Of a stretch of DNA of 64,000 nt, positions 33,737-45,761 are shown in pieces. The DNA is taken from positions 12,442,821 through 12,506,820 of the forward strand of contig CAJQUN010000003.1 in NCBI GenBank assembly GCA_907163345.1. Direction: 5' to 3'. This DNA is from Haberlea rhodopensis (lineage: Eukaryota > Streptophyta > Magnoliopsida > Lamiales > Gesneriaceae). The notes under the pieces are model-generated. The model was not told the origin of the DNA. It saw only the letters and a program-made list of their open reading frames with translations, and ran no database searches. The position numbers and the translations under genes are program-made. How positions within the stretch are numbered: the first letter of the stretch is position 1; every line of letters starts with the position of its first letter.

Positions 33737-35625
33737 TGTAATGCCTCGATTTGTTTTATACACGTGTGATATGATTATGGTGTAATTATATCAAATGGCG
33801 GTATGATAATTGGGGGTTCGGGTGGAACCAAGAATGAAATAATACATGCATAAAATGATATATGGCAAGGAATGAAACACGGTGCAAACAATATAAACTA
33901 GTAGGCATTGGAATATGCACGTGAATTTAATTTGAGTTGGAGTTCCATTTGAATTTGGAGTTCATCTTCATGTACATGTCACTTAACATGTCATTAACTC
34001 CAAATGACATTATATCAAGTGACTTAGGGAGGGGATTCACATAGTTTCTCATTTTTCACCTACAAAATCCTACACAAGCTCCTCTCCAACTCTTTGAAGT
34101 TCCTCTTGGTTTGAGCTTGGAATTCACTTGAGAATTGAGCTAGGAAGTTAAGTGAAGTGAATTTGTACAATCTTGGTAAGGAATTTATGGTTTTGAACTT
34201 GAATTGTGTAGTTGGTGATGAAGCATGTGCATTGGCATATCAAGTATTCATGTGTGAAATCATAACTTGTTTCTAGGCCAAGAATTTGATGCTATAATGT
34301 TGGAAACATGTTTATATGATCCTAGGGATTTCATGAAATGTGGTTAAATGATAGGAAATGAATTGTGCAAGAAATACCATGAAGATATGCTTGAAAATCG
34401 CCATGAATTTTCTGAAAACAGAGGAGACGATCGATCGCGACGTTTAAGGCAGTCGATCGCCTGTGGCTAAACATGAGAGTGGTGGTGCATTGAGCGATCG
34501 ATCGCTTCATGTGGCAATCGATCGCCTTGAGGCAGTATGTTTTCCAAAGGGGAGGCGACCGATCGCGTGAAATGAAGAATCGATCGCCTAGGACCAAAGC
34601 TTTAGGCGATCGATCGCCTCAAAACATGAGATCGATCGCCAGGGTCCAGAATTGGAAAAATGTTATATTTTTGTAAAATTTGATTTTATTGCCTATGATA
34701 ACATGATCTATTATTGGCATTGTTGTAGCACCATCACCGGGGACAGGACAACGAGGCAATTAGCCAGTGACGACTGATTTATCTCGTTTGTGTCGCTTTA
34801 CAGGTACGTGTTGACGTACGGAGTATAGATATTGTGTGATGATGTTATGCGATTGATATCATATGAATTGTGTTATGTTGGTATCATATGATTGGTAGTA
34901 TCATATGCATGTACATTAATGGATATCATGTATTTGAGATGGATGAGGTATATACGTTAGCATTAGAGGTATATGTCTGGTTTGGGTATATGCTCGGGTA
35001 TGCGACGTTAGCATTAGAGATATACGCCTGGTTTGGGTATATGCTCGGGTATGCTACATATACTTGGTATGAGAGATATACGTCGGTTTTTGGGTATATG
35101 CTCTGGCTATTATCATGTGAGGACGGTACAATGATATGTGTTGCTAATATGAAAATGTGAGATGATTTCACTGACATATTGAGCGGAAATGGACATATCA
35201 TCTTAGTCTCGTGATAATAGGATGTGTGATGAGACATGTCATGACATAGTTGCATTTGTTGATGCATGAGACAGATCATTCACATTGGATATGATTATTA
35301 TTGCTTTATCATTGATATTGTGTTTTGATATCGCACTGAGATAGTTGTTTATCTATACTCATGTTGTGTGAATGTTTCTTTAGGGACTTATAGACATGGG
35401 CGGACGGGATGGGAGTCATTTTCCGCTGCGAACTGAACCACTACCTAGGAGTTGTTTTTATTTAAGTTGTTTGAATTCCATATGATGTATATATGGTAAG
35501 GTTATATAAAGTTGTCACAACTTACTTAGTAAGAAACTTCTAATCAGTGCATGTTTTTACTTAATTCAGACTCACGTATGTATGATTAATTGATACATAA
35601 TGGATTAAGTAACGAGGACCCCACA
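33737..35625 (+). repeat. Element H 5' LTR
   Basis: It starts TGTAATGCCTCG and ends GGACCCCACA. A GATCGATC cluster lies at 34430-34640. At 34945-35110 an imperfect repeat of TTAGCATTAGAGRTATAYG and GGTTTGGGTATATGCTCGGG words is present. Confidence 0.95.
34430..34640 (+). promoter_or_regulatory. GATCGATC palindrome cluster, element H 5' LTR
   Basis: Boxes occur as pairs with 20-22 bp core spacing, for example AGCGATCGATCGCT followed 20 bp on by AATCGATC, and a final pair led by AGGCGATCGATCGCCT. TTGAGGCAGTATG follows the middle pair. No clear TATA box sits at the distance seen in B, J, G and the hAT. Confidence 0.65.
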
Positions 35626-35629
35626 TTAG

Positions 35630-35641
35630 TGGTATCAGAGC
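35630..35641 (+). other. Primer-binding site of element H (tRNA-iMet)
   Basis: TGGTATCAGAGC starts four bases after the 5' LTR, a perfect match to the usual chromovirus priming tRNA. Confidence 0.9.
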
Positions 35642-35787
35642 AGTGGTTCGAGAACGGGGTGAACATGGGTAGAGGAAGTTTATTAGGGAGTTGCCTAATC
35701 ACTGGAAAGCATGTTATGAGTCATGATATGATGTTATACTTACATGCTTTATATATTTGTTGTTGTTGGTAACCTGTATGTACAGTA

Positions 35788-36735
35788 ATGGCAGACAGAG
35801 TACCACAGGATGAGGTTGGGGATGCCATGAGTGGCAATGCTAGTGTGAGGATGGCGCCTGTGCCACCACCACCGATTGGGCAAGGGCCAGTGGAACAGGT
35901 CTTGTTACCTGGCGAGTTAACATTGACGCAATTTCTGGGTTATCAGCCACCCAGGTTTGAGGGTACTGAATCAGGGGAACTGGCAGAGGAGTGGCTAGAA
36001 CGTGTGGAACAAATATTTGTGTCAGCACCGTGTGCCAAGACTGCTTGGTTACGCTTAGCTGAATTTCAGTTGGCTAAGAAAACCATGATGTGGTGGAAGT
36101 CCACATTGATTGAGTTGAGGGCTCAAGGACAGACAATTAACTGGGATGTGTTTAGAACGAAGTTTCTTGATCATTATTTATCTGTTGCTGCAAGGCAGAG
36201 GAAAGATGATGAATTTACAACCTTGAGACAGGGATCAATGACAGTATCTGACTATGCTGTGCAATATTCTTCATTGCTCCGGTATGTGCCACATATCGCT
36301 GTAAACACAAAATCAAAGATCAGACAGTTTGTGAAAGGTTTGAGGCCTGAATTGTTTGATAGGGTAATGTCCAATAACCCTACATCTTATGAAGAAGCAT
36401 TGACTAGAGCCGAGATGACTGAGATTGTGGTAGGGGTGTACAAAGATGTTGGACAATCCCAACCACCTACATCTGAAAGTATGAGACCTAGAGGAGAATC
36501 AATCACCACGAGGTGGTGCATCTTCATCTAGGTTTAGTGGGAAACGTTTTGGACCACGGAAAGGGGATGATCGAAGAGCTAAGAGACAGTTCCAAGGTAG
36601 TAGTAGTGGCAGTGGTGTGCAATGCTTTAAATGTGGCGGACCACATTTGAAACGATATTGTCCTCAATTGAATCCAGTAGTTTGTTTCCGTTGTGGGAGA
36701 CCAAGACATGTGATCCGTGATTGTCCTCAAGTGGG
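35788..36735 (+). pseudogene. Element H gag (capsid and zinc knuckles)
   Basis: From the ATG at 35788: a proline-rich N terminus, then the retrotransposon gag domain (FLGYQPPRFEGTESGELAEE, WLRLAEFQLAKKTMMWWKST, FRTKFLDHYLSVAARQRKDD, LRQGSMTVSDYAVQYSSLLR, KSKIRQFVKGLRPELFDRVM). A one-base shift near 36510 moves the Arg/Ser-rich linker and two knuckles (CFKCGGPHLKRYC and CFRCGRPRHVIRDC) into another frame. Length and order fit Tekay-type chromoviruses. Confidence 0.9.
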
Positions 36736-37516
36736 TGGACAACAGAGGAGAGGACTAATGTCAGAGAATACAGTGCCGCAAAGACCACAGGGTGTACCAC
36801 AATCTGGTGGAGGACAGAGGGCAGGACCACCTCAGGCTCAGGTATATGCACTGAACAGGGAGGAAGCAGAGGCAGCTCCTGATGATGTGATAGCGGGTAA
36901 GTGTACTTTATTAACTTATCCAGCTTTACTTTTGATTGATACTGGTGCATCACATTCTTTTGTTGCACAAAATTTTGTTGATCGGTATCATATATGCTCG
37001 TCTCCACTGTTGATGCCTCTTTATGTCTCGACACCCATGGGAACTACGGTGATGGCTTGTCAGAGGGTGTCTGATTGTGATCTTCAGTTTGAGACTGAGT
37101 ATGGACTACAAACTGATTTGATTGTGTTAGACATGCCATATTTTGATTGTATTCTTGGAATTGATGTGTTGAGTAAATATCAGTCTGTTGTGGATTGTTG
37201 TCAGAAGATAGTGAGATTTCAGTCTGATACTGGAAATCAATGGTTCTTCTATGGCCAGGGATCGAGGGAAAAGATTCCTTTGATATCAGCAATCCGAATG
37301 TCGCGTTTGTTAGAACGTGTGCATGCGGGTTATTTGATTTATGCCCTTGATGTAACTGAACAGAAAATAGAAAGGAAAGTGGAGGAGATACCAGTGGTTG
37401 CAGAATATGCGGATGTGTTTCCGGATGAGATATTTGGAGTTCCACCGAGTCGAGAAGTGGAATTTGGTATTGATTTGATACCTGGTACGTCTGCAATTTC
37501 ATGAGCTTCTTATCGG
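36736..37516 (+). pseudogene. Element H protease
   Basis: The frame from 36617 continues past the zinc knuckles into the aspartic protease, with the catalytic site LLIDTGASHSFVA and a second conserved block FDCILGIDVLSKYQSVVDCC. It runs to FGIDLIPGTSAIS and meets a TGA at about 37502, where an arginine codon is expected before the [13 protein letters not shown] start of the RT. Confidence 0.88.
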
Positions 37517-38854
37517 ATGGCACCGTCGGAATTAAAAGAATTGAAAACTCAATTGCAAGACTTATTGGACAAGGGGTACATACGTCCTAGTGTATCTCCT
37601 TGGGGTGCTCCGGTATTATTTGTTAAGAAGAAGGATGGGACAATGAGATTATGTATTGACTATCGACAATTGAACAAGGTAACCATAAAGAATAAATATC
37701 ATCTTCCTCGTATTGATGATTTCTTTGATCAGTTGCAAGGATCAAAAATCTATTCTAAGATTGATTTGAGGTCCGGTTATCATCAAATACGTGTAAGAGA
37801 GGGTGATGTACAGAAGACAGCATTCAGAACTCGCTATGGGCATTATGAGTTTCTAGTAATGCCATTTGGAGTAACAAATGCTCCAGCTGTCTTTATGAGT
37901 TTAATGAATCGGGTTTTCCAGGAATACCTTGATCGATATGTCATTGTCTTTATCGATGATATACTGATATATTCGCAGAGTGATGCAGAACATGTCCAAC
38001 ATTTGCATATGGTATTGCAATTGTTGAGGACACATCAGTTGTATGCCAAACTCAGTAAGTGTGAGTTTTGGTTGACTAGTGTCGGCTTTTTGGGGCATGT
38101 AATTTCAGAAGAAGGTATATCAGTTGATCCGAAGAAGGTGGACGCAGTGTTGAATTGGTCAGCACCTACTTCTGTACCAGAGATACGTAGTTTCTTGGGT
38201 TTGGCTGGATATTATAGACGGGTTGTTGAAGGATTTTCAGCGATTGCCAAACCATTGACACATTTGACACAGAAGGGAGTATCATTTCAATGGTCAGAGG
38301 CTTGTGAGCATAGTTTTCAGGAATTGAAACATCGATTGACTATAGCTCCAATCTTGATCATTCCATCGGAACATGACATGTTTGCCTTATATACTTATAC
38401 TGATGCATCATTACTAGGTTTGGGTTGTGTATTGATGAAGGATAAACATGTAGTGGCTTATGCATCACGACAATTGAAACCACATGAAATGAGATATCCA
38501 GTACATGATCTGGAATTAGCTGCCATTGTCTTTGCCTTGAAAATATGGCGACATTATTTATATGGTAAGTCGTTTACCATATACACAGATCATAAAAGCT
38601 TAAAGTTTTTATTCACTCAAGCAGAGTTGAATATGAGGCAAAGAAGATGGATGAATCTGTTGAAAGATTATGATTGTGAGATTGAATATCATCCAGGAAA
38701 GGCTAATCTTACAGCAGATGTCTTGAGTCGAAAAGTACATCATACAGCTGATGAGATGATTCATTTATCAGCATTAATGACATCGTGTTGTACATTGGGT
38801 TATAAATTTGATGTAGACACAGTGCCGGTACAGGGTATCAACATTATTGATTGA
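37517..38854 (+). pseudogene. Element H reverse transcriptase and RNase H
   Basis: This 445-residue open stretch holds [74 protein letters not shown], the catalytic FIDDILIYS, and thumb motifs ([20 protein letters not shown]). RNase H follows with [40 protein letters not shown] and [20 protein letters not shown]. The domain itself is intact, but stops and shifts before and after it separate it from PR and INT. Confidence 0.93.
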
Positions 38855-39777
38855 ACCTGACACTTTTGAAAAAATCAGGACAGCACAAATGACTGATGAT
38901 GAGGTACAACATTGGAAAGAAATGATAAGTCAAGGACAAACATCGCAGTTTGTACTTGCAAGTGATGGAATTCTGAAATACAAGAACTGTTGGGTAGTAC
39001 CTGCTTCATTGGACTACATCAAGAACTACTACAACGTGCTCATTGTAGTAGAAACAGTATACATCCTGGAGGAAAGAAAATGTATCATGATTTACGTACC
39101 CAATTTTGGTGGAAACGTATGAAACAGGATGTGTTGAACTTTGTGAAACGGTGTTTAGTTTGTCAACAAGTAAAAGCAGAAAGACAGAAACCAGGAGGTG
39201 AATTACACAGTTGGACATTCCTCAGTGGAAATGGGACCATATCACGGTGGATTTTGTGACTCATTTGCCACGGACGTCTTCTGGTTGTGATGCCATTTGG
39301 GTAATCATTGACCGACTCACCAAAGTATCTCATTTCGTGCCATATTTTATGACATTTACATATTTGCGAATGGCACAATTGTACATTCAACATGTAGTGA
39401 GACTACATGGTATACCAGTTTCCATTGTGTCGGATAGAGATCCGAGATTTACTTCTCATTTTTGGGAAGGGTTACAGACAGCGTTGGGAACTGAAGTGCA
39501 GTTGAGTACAGCATATCATCCTCAGACAGATGGACAAACAGAGCGTACAATACAGACGCTTGAGGATATGTTGCGTGCCTGTGTATTAGAGTTTGATACC
39601 TCTTGGCAAAAGTCGTTGTCATTAGTGGAATTTTCTTCTAATAATAGTTATCAATCTAGTATACAGATGGCACCCTTTGAGGCTCTGTATGGGCGACGAT
39701 GTAGATCGCCATTGTATTGGGATGATGTGGATCAGTCTTCCTTCCATGGACCGGATATGAATGGAAGAAAAAAGTAA
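38847..39777 (+). pseudogene. Element H integrase
   Basis: Three frames carry consecutive parts. The linker after RNase H is at 38847-39050. The zinc-binding H-H-C-C text (YHDLRTQFWWKRMKQDVLNF, CLVCQQVKAERQ) is in the 38990 frame. The catalytic core is in the 39211 frame (WDHITVDFVTHLPRTSSGCD, VSIVSDRDPRFTSHFWEGLQ, AYHPQTDGQTERTIQTLEDM). Its D, D and E residues are all present. At least three single-base shifts separate the parts. Confidence 0.9.
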
Positions 39778-39779
39778 AG

Positions 39780-40271
39780 TTGATTCGACTGAAACTTAAA
39801 GCTGCCCAGGACCGACAGGCTGCTTATGCCAATAAGCGTCGGAGACCACTTGAATTTCAAGTTGGTGATCGTGTATTCTTGAAAATCTCACCTTTTAAAG
39901 GTGTAGTACGATTTGGTAAACGTGGGAAGCTGTCTCCACGATACGTTGGTCCATATGAAGTATTGCAATGTATTGGTACGTTGGCATATCGGTTGGCACC
40001 ACCACCAGCCTTGAGTAGCATTCATGATGTCTTCCATGTTTCACTGTTGAGGAAATATGAACCAGATCTGAGTCATGTATTACAACTACCTAATGTACAG
40101 TTAGATACAGATGTGTCGTATCGAGCTGAACGCAGATTGCGGAATAAAGTGATTCCTATGGTTAAAGTACAGTGGGACAGAAGGGGCGTCGACGAGGCAA
40201 CGTGGGAGACGGAGCAGCATATGATGCAACGGTATCCAGATTTATTTTCTGGTATGTTGATATGTTATTAG
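39780..40271 (+). pseudogene. Element H integrase C terminus with chromodomain
   Basis: A last shift at 39777-39780 leads to LKAAQDRQAAYANKRRRPLE, the GPY/F-type block (KLSPRYVGPYEVLQCIGTLA), FHVSLLRKYEPDLSHVL, and the chromodomain segment VIPMVKVQWDRRGVDEATWE with TEQHMMQRYPDLF. This is the terminal module of Tekay/Del chromoviruses, which are thought to target heterochromatin through it. Confidence 0.9.
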
Positions 40272-40363
40272 TTTGTTACATGTTTTGTATACGGCGTATA
40301 TCATTTGTATTGTCATGTAGAGCATGTGTTATGGTTGTATATGCCATTTCGAGGACGAAATTC

Positions 40364-40380
40364 AATAAGTGGGGGAGAAT
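40364..40380 (+). other. Polypurine tract of element H
   Basis: AATAAGTGGGGGAGAAT ends directly at the 3' LTR start TGTAATGCC. Confidence 0.85.
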
Positions 40381-42284
40381 TGTAATGCCTTGATTTGTTT
40401 TATACATGTGTGATATGATTATGGTGTAATTATATCAAATGACGGTATGATAATTGGGGGTTCGGGTGGAACCAAGAATGAAATAATACATGCATAAAAT
40501 GATATATGACAAGGAATGAAACACGGTGCAGCAATATAAACTAGTAGGCATTTGAATATGCATGTGAATTTAATTTGAGTTGGAGTTGCATTTGAATTTG
40601 GAGTTCATCTTCATGTACATGTCACTTAACATGTCATTAACTCCAAATGACATTATATCAAGTGACTTAGGGAGGGGATTCACATAGTTTCTCATTTTTC
40701 ACCTACAAAATCCTACACAAGCTCCTCTCCAACTCTTTGAAGTTCCTCTTGGTTTGAGCTTGGAATTCACTTGAGAATTGAGCTAGGAAGTTAAGTGAAG
40801 TGAATTTGTACAATCTTGGTAAGGAATTTATGGTTTTGAACTTGAATTGTGTAGTTGGTGATGAAGCATGTGCATTGGCATATCAAGTATTCATGTGTGA
40901 AATCATAACTTGTTTCTAGGCCAAGAATTTGATGCTATAATGTAGGAAACATGTTTATATGATCCTAGGGATTTCATGAAATGTGGTTAAATGATAGGAA
41001 ATGAATTGTGCAAGAAATACCATGAAGATATGCTTGAAAATCGCCATGAATTTTCTGAAAATAGAGGAGGCGATCGATCGCGACGTTTGAGGCAATCGAT
41101 CGCCTGTGGCTAACATGAGAGTGGCGGTGCATTGAGCGATCGATCGCTTCATGTGGCAATCGATCGCTTCATGTGGCAATCGATCACCTTGAGGCAGTAT
41201 GTTTTCCAAAGGGGAGGCGACCGATCGTGTGAAATGAAGAGATCGATCGCCTAGGACCAAAGCTTTAGGCGATCGATCGCCTCAAAACATGAGATCGATC
41301 GCCAGGGTCCAGAATTGGAAAAATGTTATATTTTTGTAGAATTTGATTTTATTGCCTATGATAACATGATCTATTATTGGCATTGTTGTAGCACCATCAC
41401 AGGGGACATGACAACGAGGCAATTAGCCAGTGATGACTGATTTATCTCGTTTGTGTCGCTTTACAGGTACGTGTTGACGTACGGAGTATAGATATTGTGT
41501 GATGATGTTATGCGATTGATATCATATGAATTGTGTTATGTTGGTATCATATGATTGGTAGTATCATATGCATGTACATTCATGGATATCAATTGAGATG
41601 GATGAGGTATATACGTTAGCAGTAGAGGTATACGCCTGGTTTGGGTATATGCTCGGGTATGCGACGTTAGCATTAGAGATATACGCCTGGTTTGGGTATA
41701 TGCTCGGGTATGCTACATATACTTGGTATGAGAGATATACGTTGGTTTTTGGGTATATGCTCTGGATATTATCATGTGAGGACGGTACACTGATATTTGT
41801 TGCTAATATGAAAATGTGAGATGATTTCACTGACATATTGAGCGGAAATGGACATATCATCTTAGTCTCGTGATAATAGGATGTGTGATGAGACATGTCA
41901 TGACATAGTTGCATTTGTTGATGCATGAGACAGAGCATTCACATTGGATATGATTATTATTGCTTTATCATTGATATTGTTTTTTGATATCGCACTGAGA
42001 TAGTTGTTTATCTATACTCATGTTGTGTGAATGTTTCTTTAGGGACTCATAGACGTGGGAGGACGGGATGTGAGTCATTTTCCGCTGTGAACCGAACCAC
42101 TGCCTAGGAGTTGTTTTTATTTTAGTTGTTTGAATTCCATATGATGTATATATGGTAAGGTTGTATAAAGTTGTCACAACTTACTTAGTAAGAAACTTCT
42201 AATCAGTGCATGTTTTTACTTAATTCAGACTCACGTATGTATGATTAATTGATACATAATGGATTATGTAACGAGGACCCCACA
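40381..42284 (+). repeat. Element H 3' LTR
   Basis: This 1904-bp copy of 33737-35625 has few differences. It carries one extra 20-bp box unit (CTTCATGTGGCAATCGATCG) in its GATCGATC cluster at 41069-41302. A TATA-like GTATAAAG is at about 42165. Confidence 0.95.
41069..41302 (+). promoter_or_regulatory. GATCGATC palindrome cluster, element H 3' LTR
   Basis: Same arrangement as the 5' copy plus one tandemly duplicated unit near 41140-41180. Two boxes have also drifted (GATCACC and CCGATCGTG). Confidence 0.65.
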
Positions 42285-43334
42285 CGACAGGTATCTGTAT
42301 CATTTGATATATGATTTATTGACTTCTGTGAATTACGTGAGATTATGTGGTTACATGATTTTATTTAAATTATGTGGCATTCATAGCTTTCATGAATTGG
42401 CACATCTGTGTATGAAATTAAATATTTTGTTAACACACATCATTTTTATACATACATCGATGCATGACATTGCACGTTGAGCTATGATCCTTAAATACCC
42501 TGTTTATTGTTGGATTATGGGATAATCATTGGAGACTGGTACCGCGATACTATGACCGGCATTAAATGGTCGAGAGGTATAGGGAATCGTGGTCTCCTCT
42601 GATTACCAGGATTTGTTGAGACGAGGGTTGGTGGCACCTTGCTGTTGTCATCCTGTGTATGTCCCTGACTATGTCGAGACTTTGGATGTGATGACGCTTT
42701 GACGACGCATCACTGATTATCCCTTATGCTTGGCAGGCCCGAGCTACTATGATTTGATAGCGATTTGATTGATTCTAGTATACCCAGTAGATGGGTGATT
42801 GACCTGATACCGACACGACATGCATTGCATTGCATTGCATTACATCATTTATCACATTTTATAGATACATGTTGTATATTCTATGATCATTCCATATTGG
42901 GCTTTTGCTCACCCCCAAGGGGGGCTATTGTTGTCTTTGTGTGTGGACAATGGCAGGTGGTACAGGTGACCAGGACGCCAGAGTGGGCAAATTCCAGTGG
43001 GAGTCACACTTGAGGTTTTACCTTGTTTATCCCAGTAGTCTTTGTACCAGGGATGTATCCCTGTAGTATGATGAGTCTATGTATATTTAATTTATTTTAG
43101 CCTAGTTTGATTTACGTATGCTGGTTTATGTCGATGTATATGAAACTGGTGGTATTTATTATTTTCAGTATATGTTGATTTGTGTTGGTGGTATGTTCCT
43201 CGTGCGATGAGGTCATGCCGAAATTTTTAGGGCCACATGGTCATATGTATTAAATTAATCTTCCATTGTTTGCGCTATAATTATCATTGTGTCATCATTA
43301 ATCACATGATTAGGATTGGGCCCTCACACCTCCG

Positions 43335-45333
43335 TATACTCCACAATGAAATGGTGTATCTGAAAGGATGAATCGAACTTTGTTCGACATGGTTCGATCT
43401 ATTATGAGTCATGCAGATCTTCCGATTTCCTTTTGGGGACATGCTTTAGAAACAACAATATTTATACTGAACCGTGTTCCATCTAAATTAGTTGAAAAGA
43501 CACCATATGAGATATGGACTATGAAACATAATAGTATGTCTTTTACGAAGATTTGGGGTTGTGAGGCTTACGTGAGATGTCACACCTCCAATAAAATTGG
43601 ACCCAAATCTGATAAGTGTTTATTTGTGGGGTATCCTGAGGAAACAAAAAGGATACTATTTCTATTATCCCACCGAGAACAAAGTGGTTGTTGCTCGGAC
43701 ATGTGTCTTTCTTGAAAGAGAATTTATTTCTAGAAGAACAAGTGGGAGACAAATAGAACTTAGTGAAAAACAACCACAACAAAACATTGAACATGATATT
43801 GGGATGGAAACAGAGCAGTCCCCACAAGTTCTTGTGGACGAAATGTCTGCTCAAGAAACACAAGCCCAGTGTAGGTCTGTAAGAGTACACCGGGAACCAT
43901 AGAGATATGGATTTCTTGTGACTCAACAAGGTGACTTACTACTCATTGATGAGGATGAACCTTCATCCTATAAAGAAGCTATAATGGGCCCTGATTATGA
44001 GAAATGGCTAGAGGCCATGTAATCTGACATGGAATCCATGTATGTAAACCAAGTATGGACTTTGGTTGACCCACCTGAAGGGGTAAGACCCATAGGGTGC
44101 AAATGGATTTTAAAGAAGAAAACTGACATGGATGGTAATGTACAAACCTTTAAAGGACGACTGGTTACTAAAGGTTTCAAACAAATTCATAGTATTGACT
44201 ATGATGAAACTTTTTCGCTAGTTACCATGGTTAAATCCATTAGGAGCGTACTTGCAATAGCTGCATTTCATGATTATGAAATCTGGCAAATGGATGTCAA
44301 AACTGTTTTCCTTAATGGAAACTTACTTGAGGATGTGTACATGACACAACCCGAAGGTTTTGTCGATCCAAAGGATGCTGGAAAGATAAGCAAGCTACAA
44401 CGATCCATTTATGGATTGAAGCAAGCTTCTCGGAGTTGGAATCTTTGTTTCGATGATGAGATCAAAGAGTTTGGTTTCATCAAGAACATAGATGAACCTT
44501 GTGTCTACAATAAGGTCAGTGGGAGCATAATTATCTTCTTAGTGTTGTATGTAGATGACATACTTCTTATTGGGAATGGTATCACTGCCTTGCAATCTGT
44601 AAAGATTTGGCTAGGGAATTGTTTTTCTATGAAAGACTTGGGTGAAGCCACCTATGTGTTAGATATCAAGATCTATAGAGATAGATCAAGAAAATTACTT
44701 GGCCCAAGTCAATGTACAGACATAGATAAAGTGCTAAAATGGTTTAACATGCAAGAATCAAAGAAAGGATTCGTGCCTATGACGCATGGGATACATCTCT
44801 CGAAGGATCAATGTCCTTCCACACAAGATGAGAGACAGCGCATGAGTAAGATTCCATATGCATTAGCCATTGGATCTATCATGTATGCTATGATATGTAC
44901 TCGTCCCGATGTTTCGTATGCTTTAAGCATGATGAGCAGATTTCAAGTTGATCTAGGTGAATGTCACTGGATCGTTGTCAAGAATATCCTGAAGTACTTG
45001 AGAAGAACTAATGATACTTTCTTGATTTGTGGAGGTGAGAAAGAACTCAATGTAATAGGTTACACTGATGCAAACTTCCAAACCGACAATGATGATTTCC
45101 AAACGCAATAAGGATATGTGTTTTGCCTAAATGGTGGTGCTGTATGCTGGAATAGTTCAAAGCAAGAGACAGCAGCCGATTCTACAACTGTAGCTGAGTA
45201 TATTGCTGCCACAGATGCAGCAAAGGAAGCCGTTTGGATAAAGAAGTTCATTTCTGAGTTTGGGGTTATGCCTAACATTCTAGATCCGATTGAACTCTAT
45301 TGTGACAACAATGGAGCCATCGTATTGGCTAAG
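43335..45333 (+). pseudogene. Element E pol part 2: integrase end, RT, RNase H
   Basis: The integrase core resumes with MNRTLFDMVRSIMSHADLPI, FWGHALETTIFILNRVPSK and IWGCEAYVRCHTSNKIGPKS. A frameshift near 43650 precedes GYYFYYPTENKVVVARTCVF. The RT from 44029 has WILKKKTDMDGNVQTFKGRL, IWQMDVKTVFLNGNLLEDVY, LQRSIYGLKQASRSW and the catalytic LYVDDILLIG. RNase H follows (VIGYTDANFQTD, SKQETAADSTTVAEYIAATD, LYCDNNGAIVLAK). A TAA at about 45109 interrupts RNase H. The frame ends at the TSD of element B. Confidence 0.93.
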
Positions 45334-45529
45334 TGATAGGGTTGATTATTACGCGTATTTGGGCTTTGATTTATATATATTTTCGTGTAGATTCTGTGAA
45401 GATGTTATGCTTTTTGGTATTTATTTGATTGTTTCAGGAATCTAGGTGGAATGTGGAAGAAGCTACAAGGAAGAAAACGGATCAAATCAAGCCAATAAAT
45501 GAATAATTTGAGTTCTGGCATTCTCGATC

Positions 45530-45682
45530 AATCGGAACAGGAGGTCGATCGATCGACAAAGGCAGAAGTTTTGGCCAACATTAAATTTCAGAGCTCGATC
45601 GATCGAGCGAGGCAGAGAAACTCATACTCGGAAGCTAAAAGAGCTCGATCGATCGAGACTTATGCACCGATCGATCGAGACG
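45530..45682 (+). promoter_or_regulatory. GATCGATC palindrome module, element B 5' LTR
   Basis: The boxes are GATCAATC and GATCGATC 21 bp apart followed by AAAGGCAGAAG, a single box followed by GCGAGGCAGAGA, and a last pair 22 bp apart. The single box is a pair in the 3' LTR. Confidence 0.68.
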
Positions 45683-45753
45683 GAGAATTTTCAGAATTTT
45701 AAAAGCTTGATTTTGTTTTGATTTTTGGAAACACTTCCATATCTAACCTCCTC

Positions 45754-45761
45754 TATAAATA
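45754..45761 (+). promoter_or_regulatory. TATA box of element B 5' LTR
   Basis: TATAAATA in the context CCTCTATAAATAAGG is conserved at the same place in the 3' LTR (49910-49917) and in solo LTR J (52123-52130). It is the likely LTR core promoter. Confidence 0.7.

Larger units (their letters stand above)
33737..42284 (+). mobile_element. Element H: full-length chromovirus (Ty3, Tekay/Del-like)
   Basis: LTRs 33737-35625 and 40381-42284, a tRNA-iMet primer site, the order gag, PR, RT, RNase H, INT and chromodomain, a PPT, and a perfect CGACA TSD (33732-33736 and 42285-42289) define it. The LTRs are very similar, so it is one of the younger insertions here. Frameshifts and a stop inactivate it. 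Confidence 0.96.
32485..43328 (+). mobile_element. Solo LTR I inside element E integrase, itself split by H
   Basis: Integrase text breaks after CACACCTCCG at 32484 and resumes at TATACTCCACAATGA at 43335. CCTCCG is duplicated (32479-32484 and 43329-43334). The insert starts TGTAAGGCCCTCG, ends GGGCCCTCACA, and without H and its TSD is about 2.29 kb. It has no PBS, coding region or PPT of its own, so it reads as a long solo LTR of chromovirus type. A strict 5-bp TSD would shift one edge by a base. Confidence 0.78.

Noticed and set aside
34870..35279. Open frames at 34870-35279 and the matching frames at 41564-41938
   Set aside because: They lie inside the H LTRs over an imperfect tandem repeat, are open on both strands, and have no protein features.
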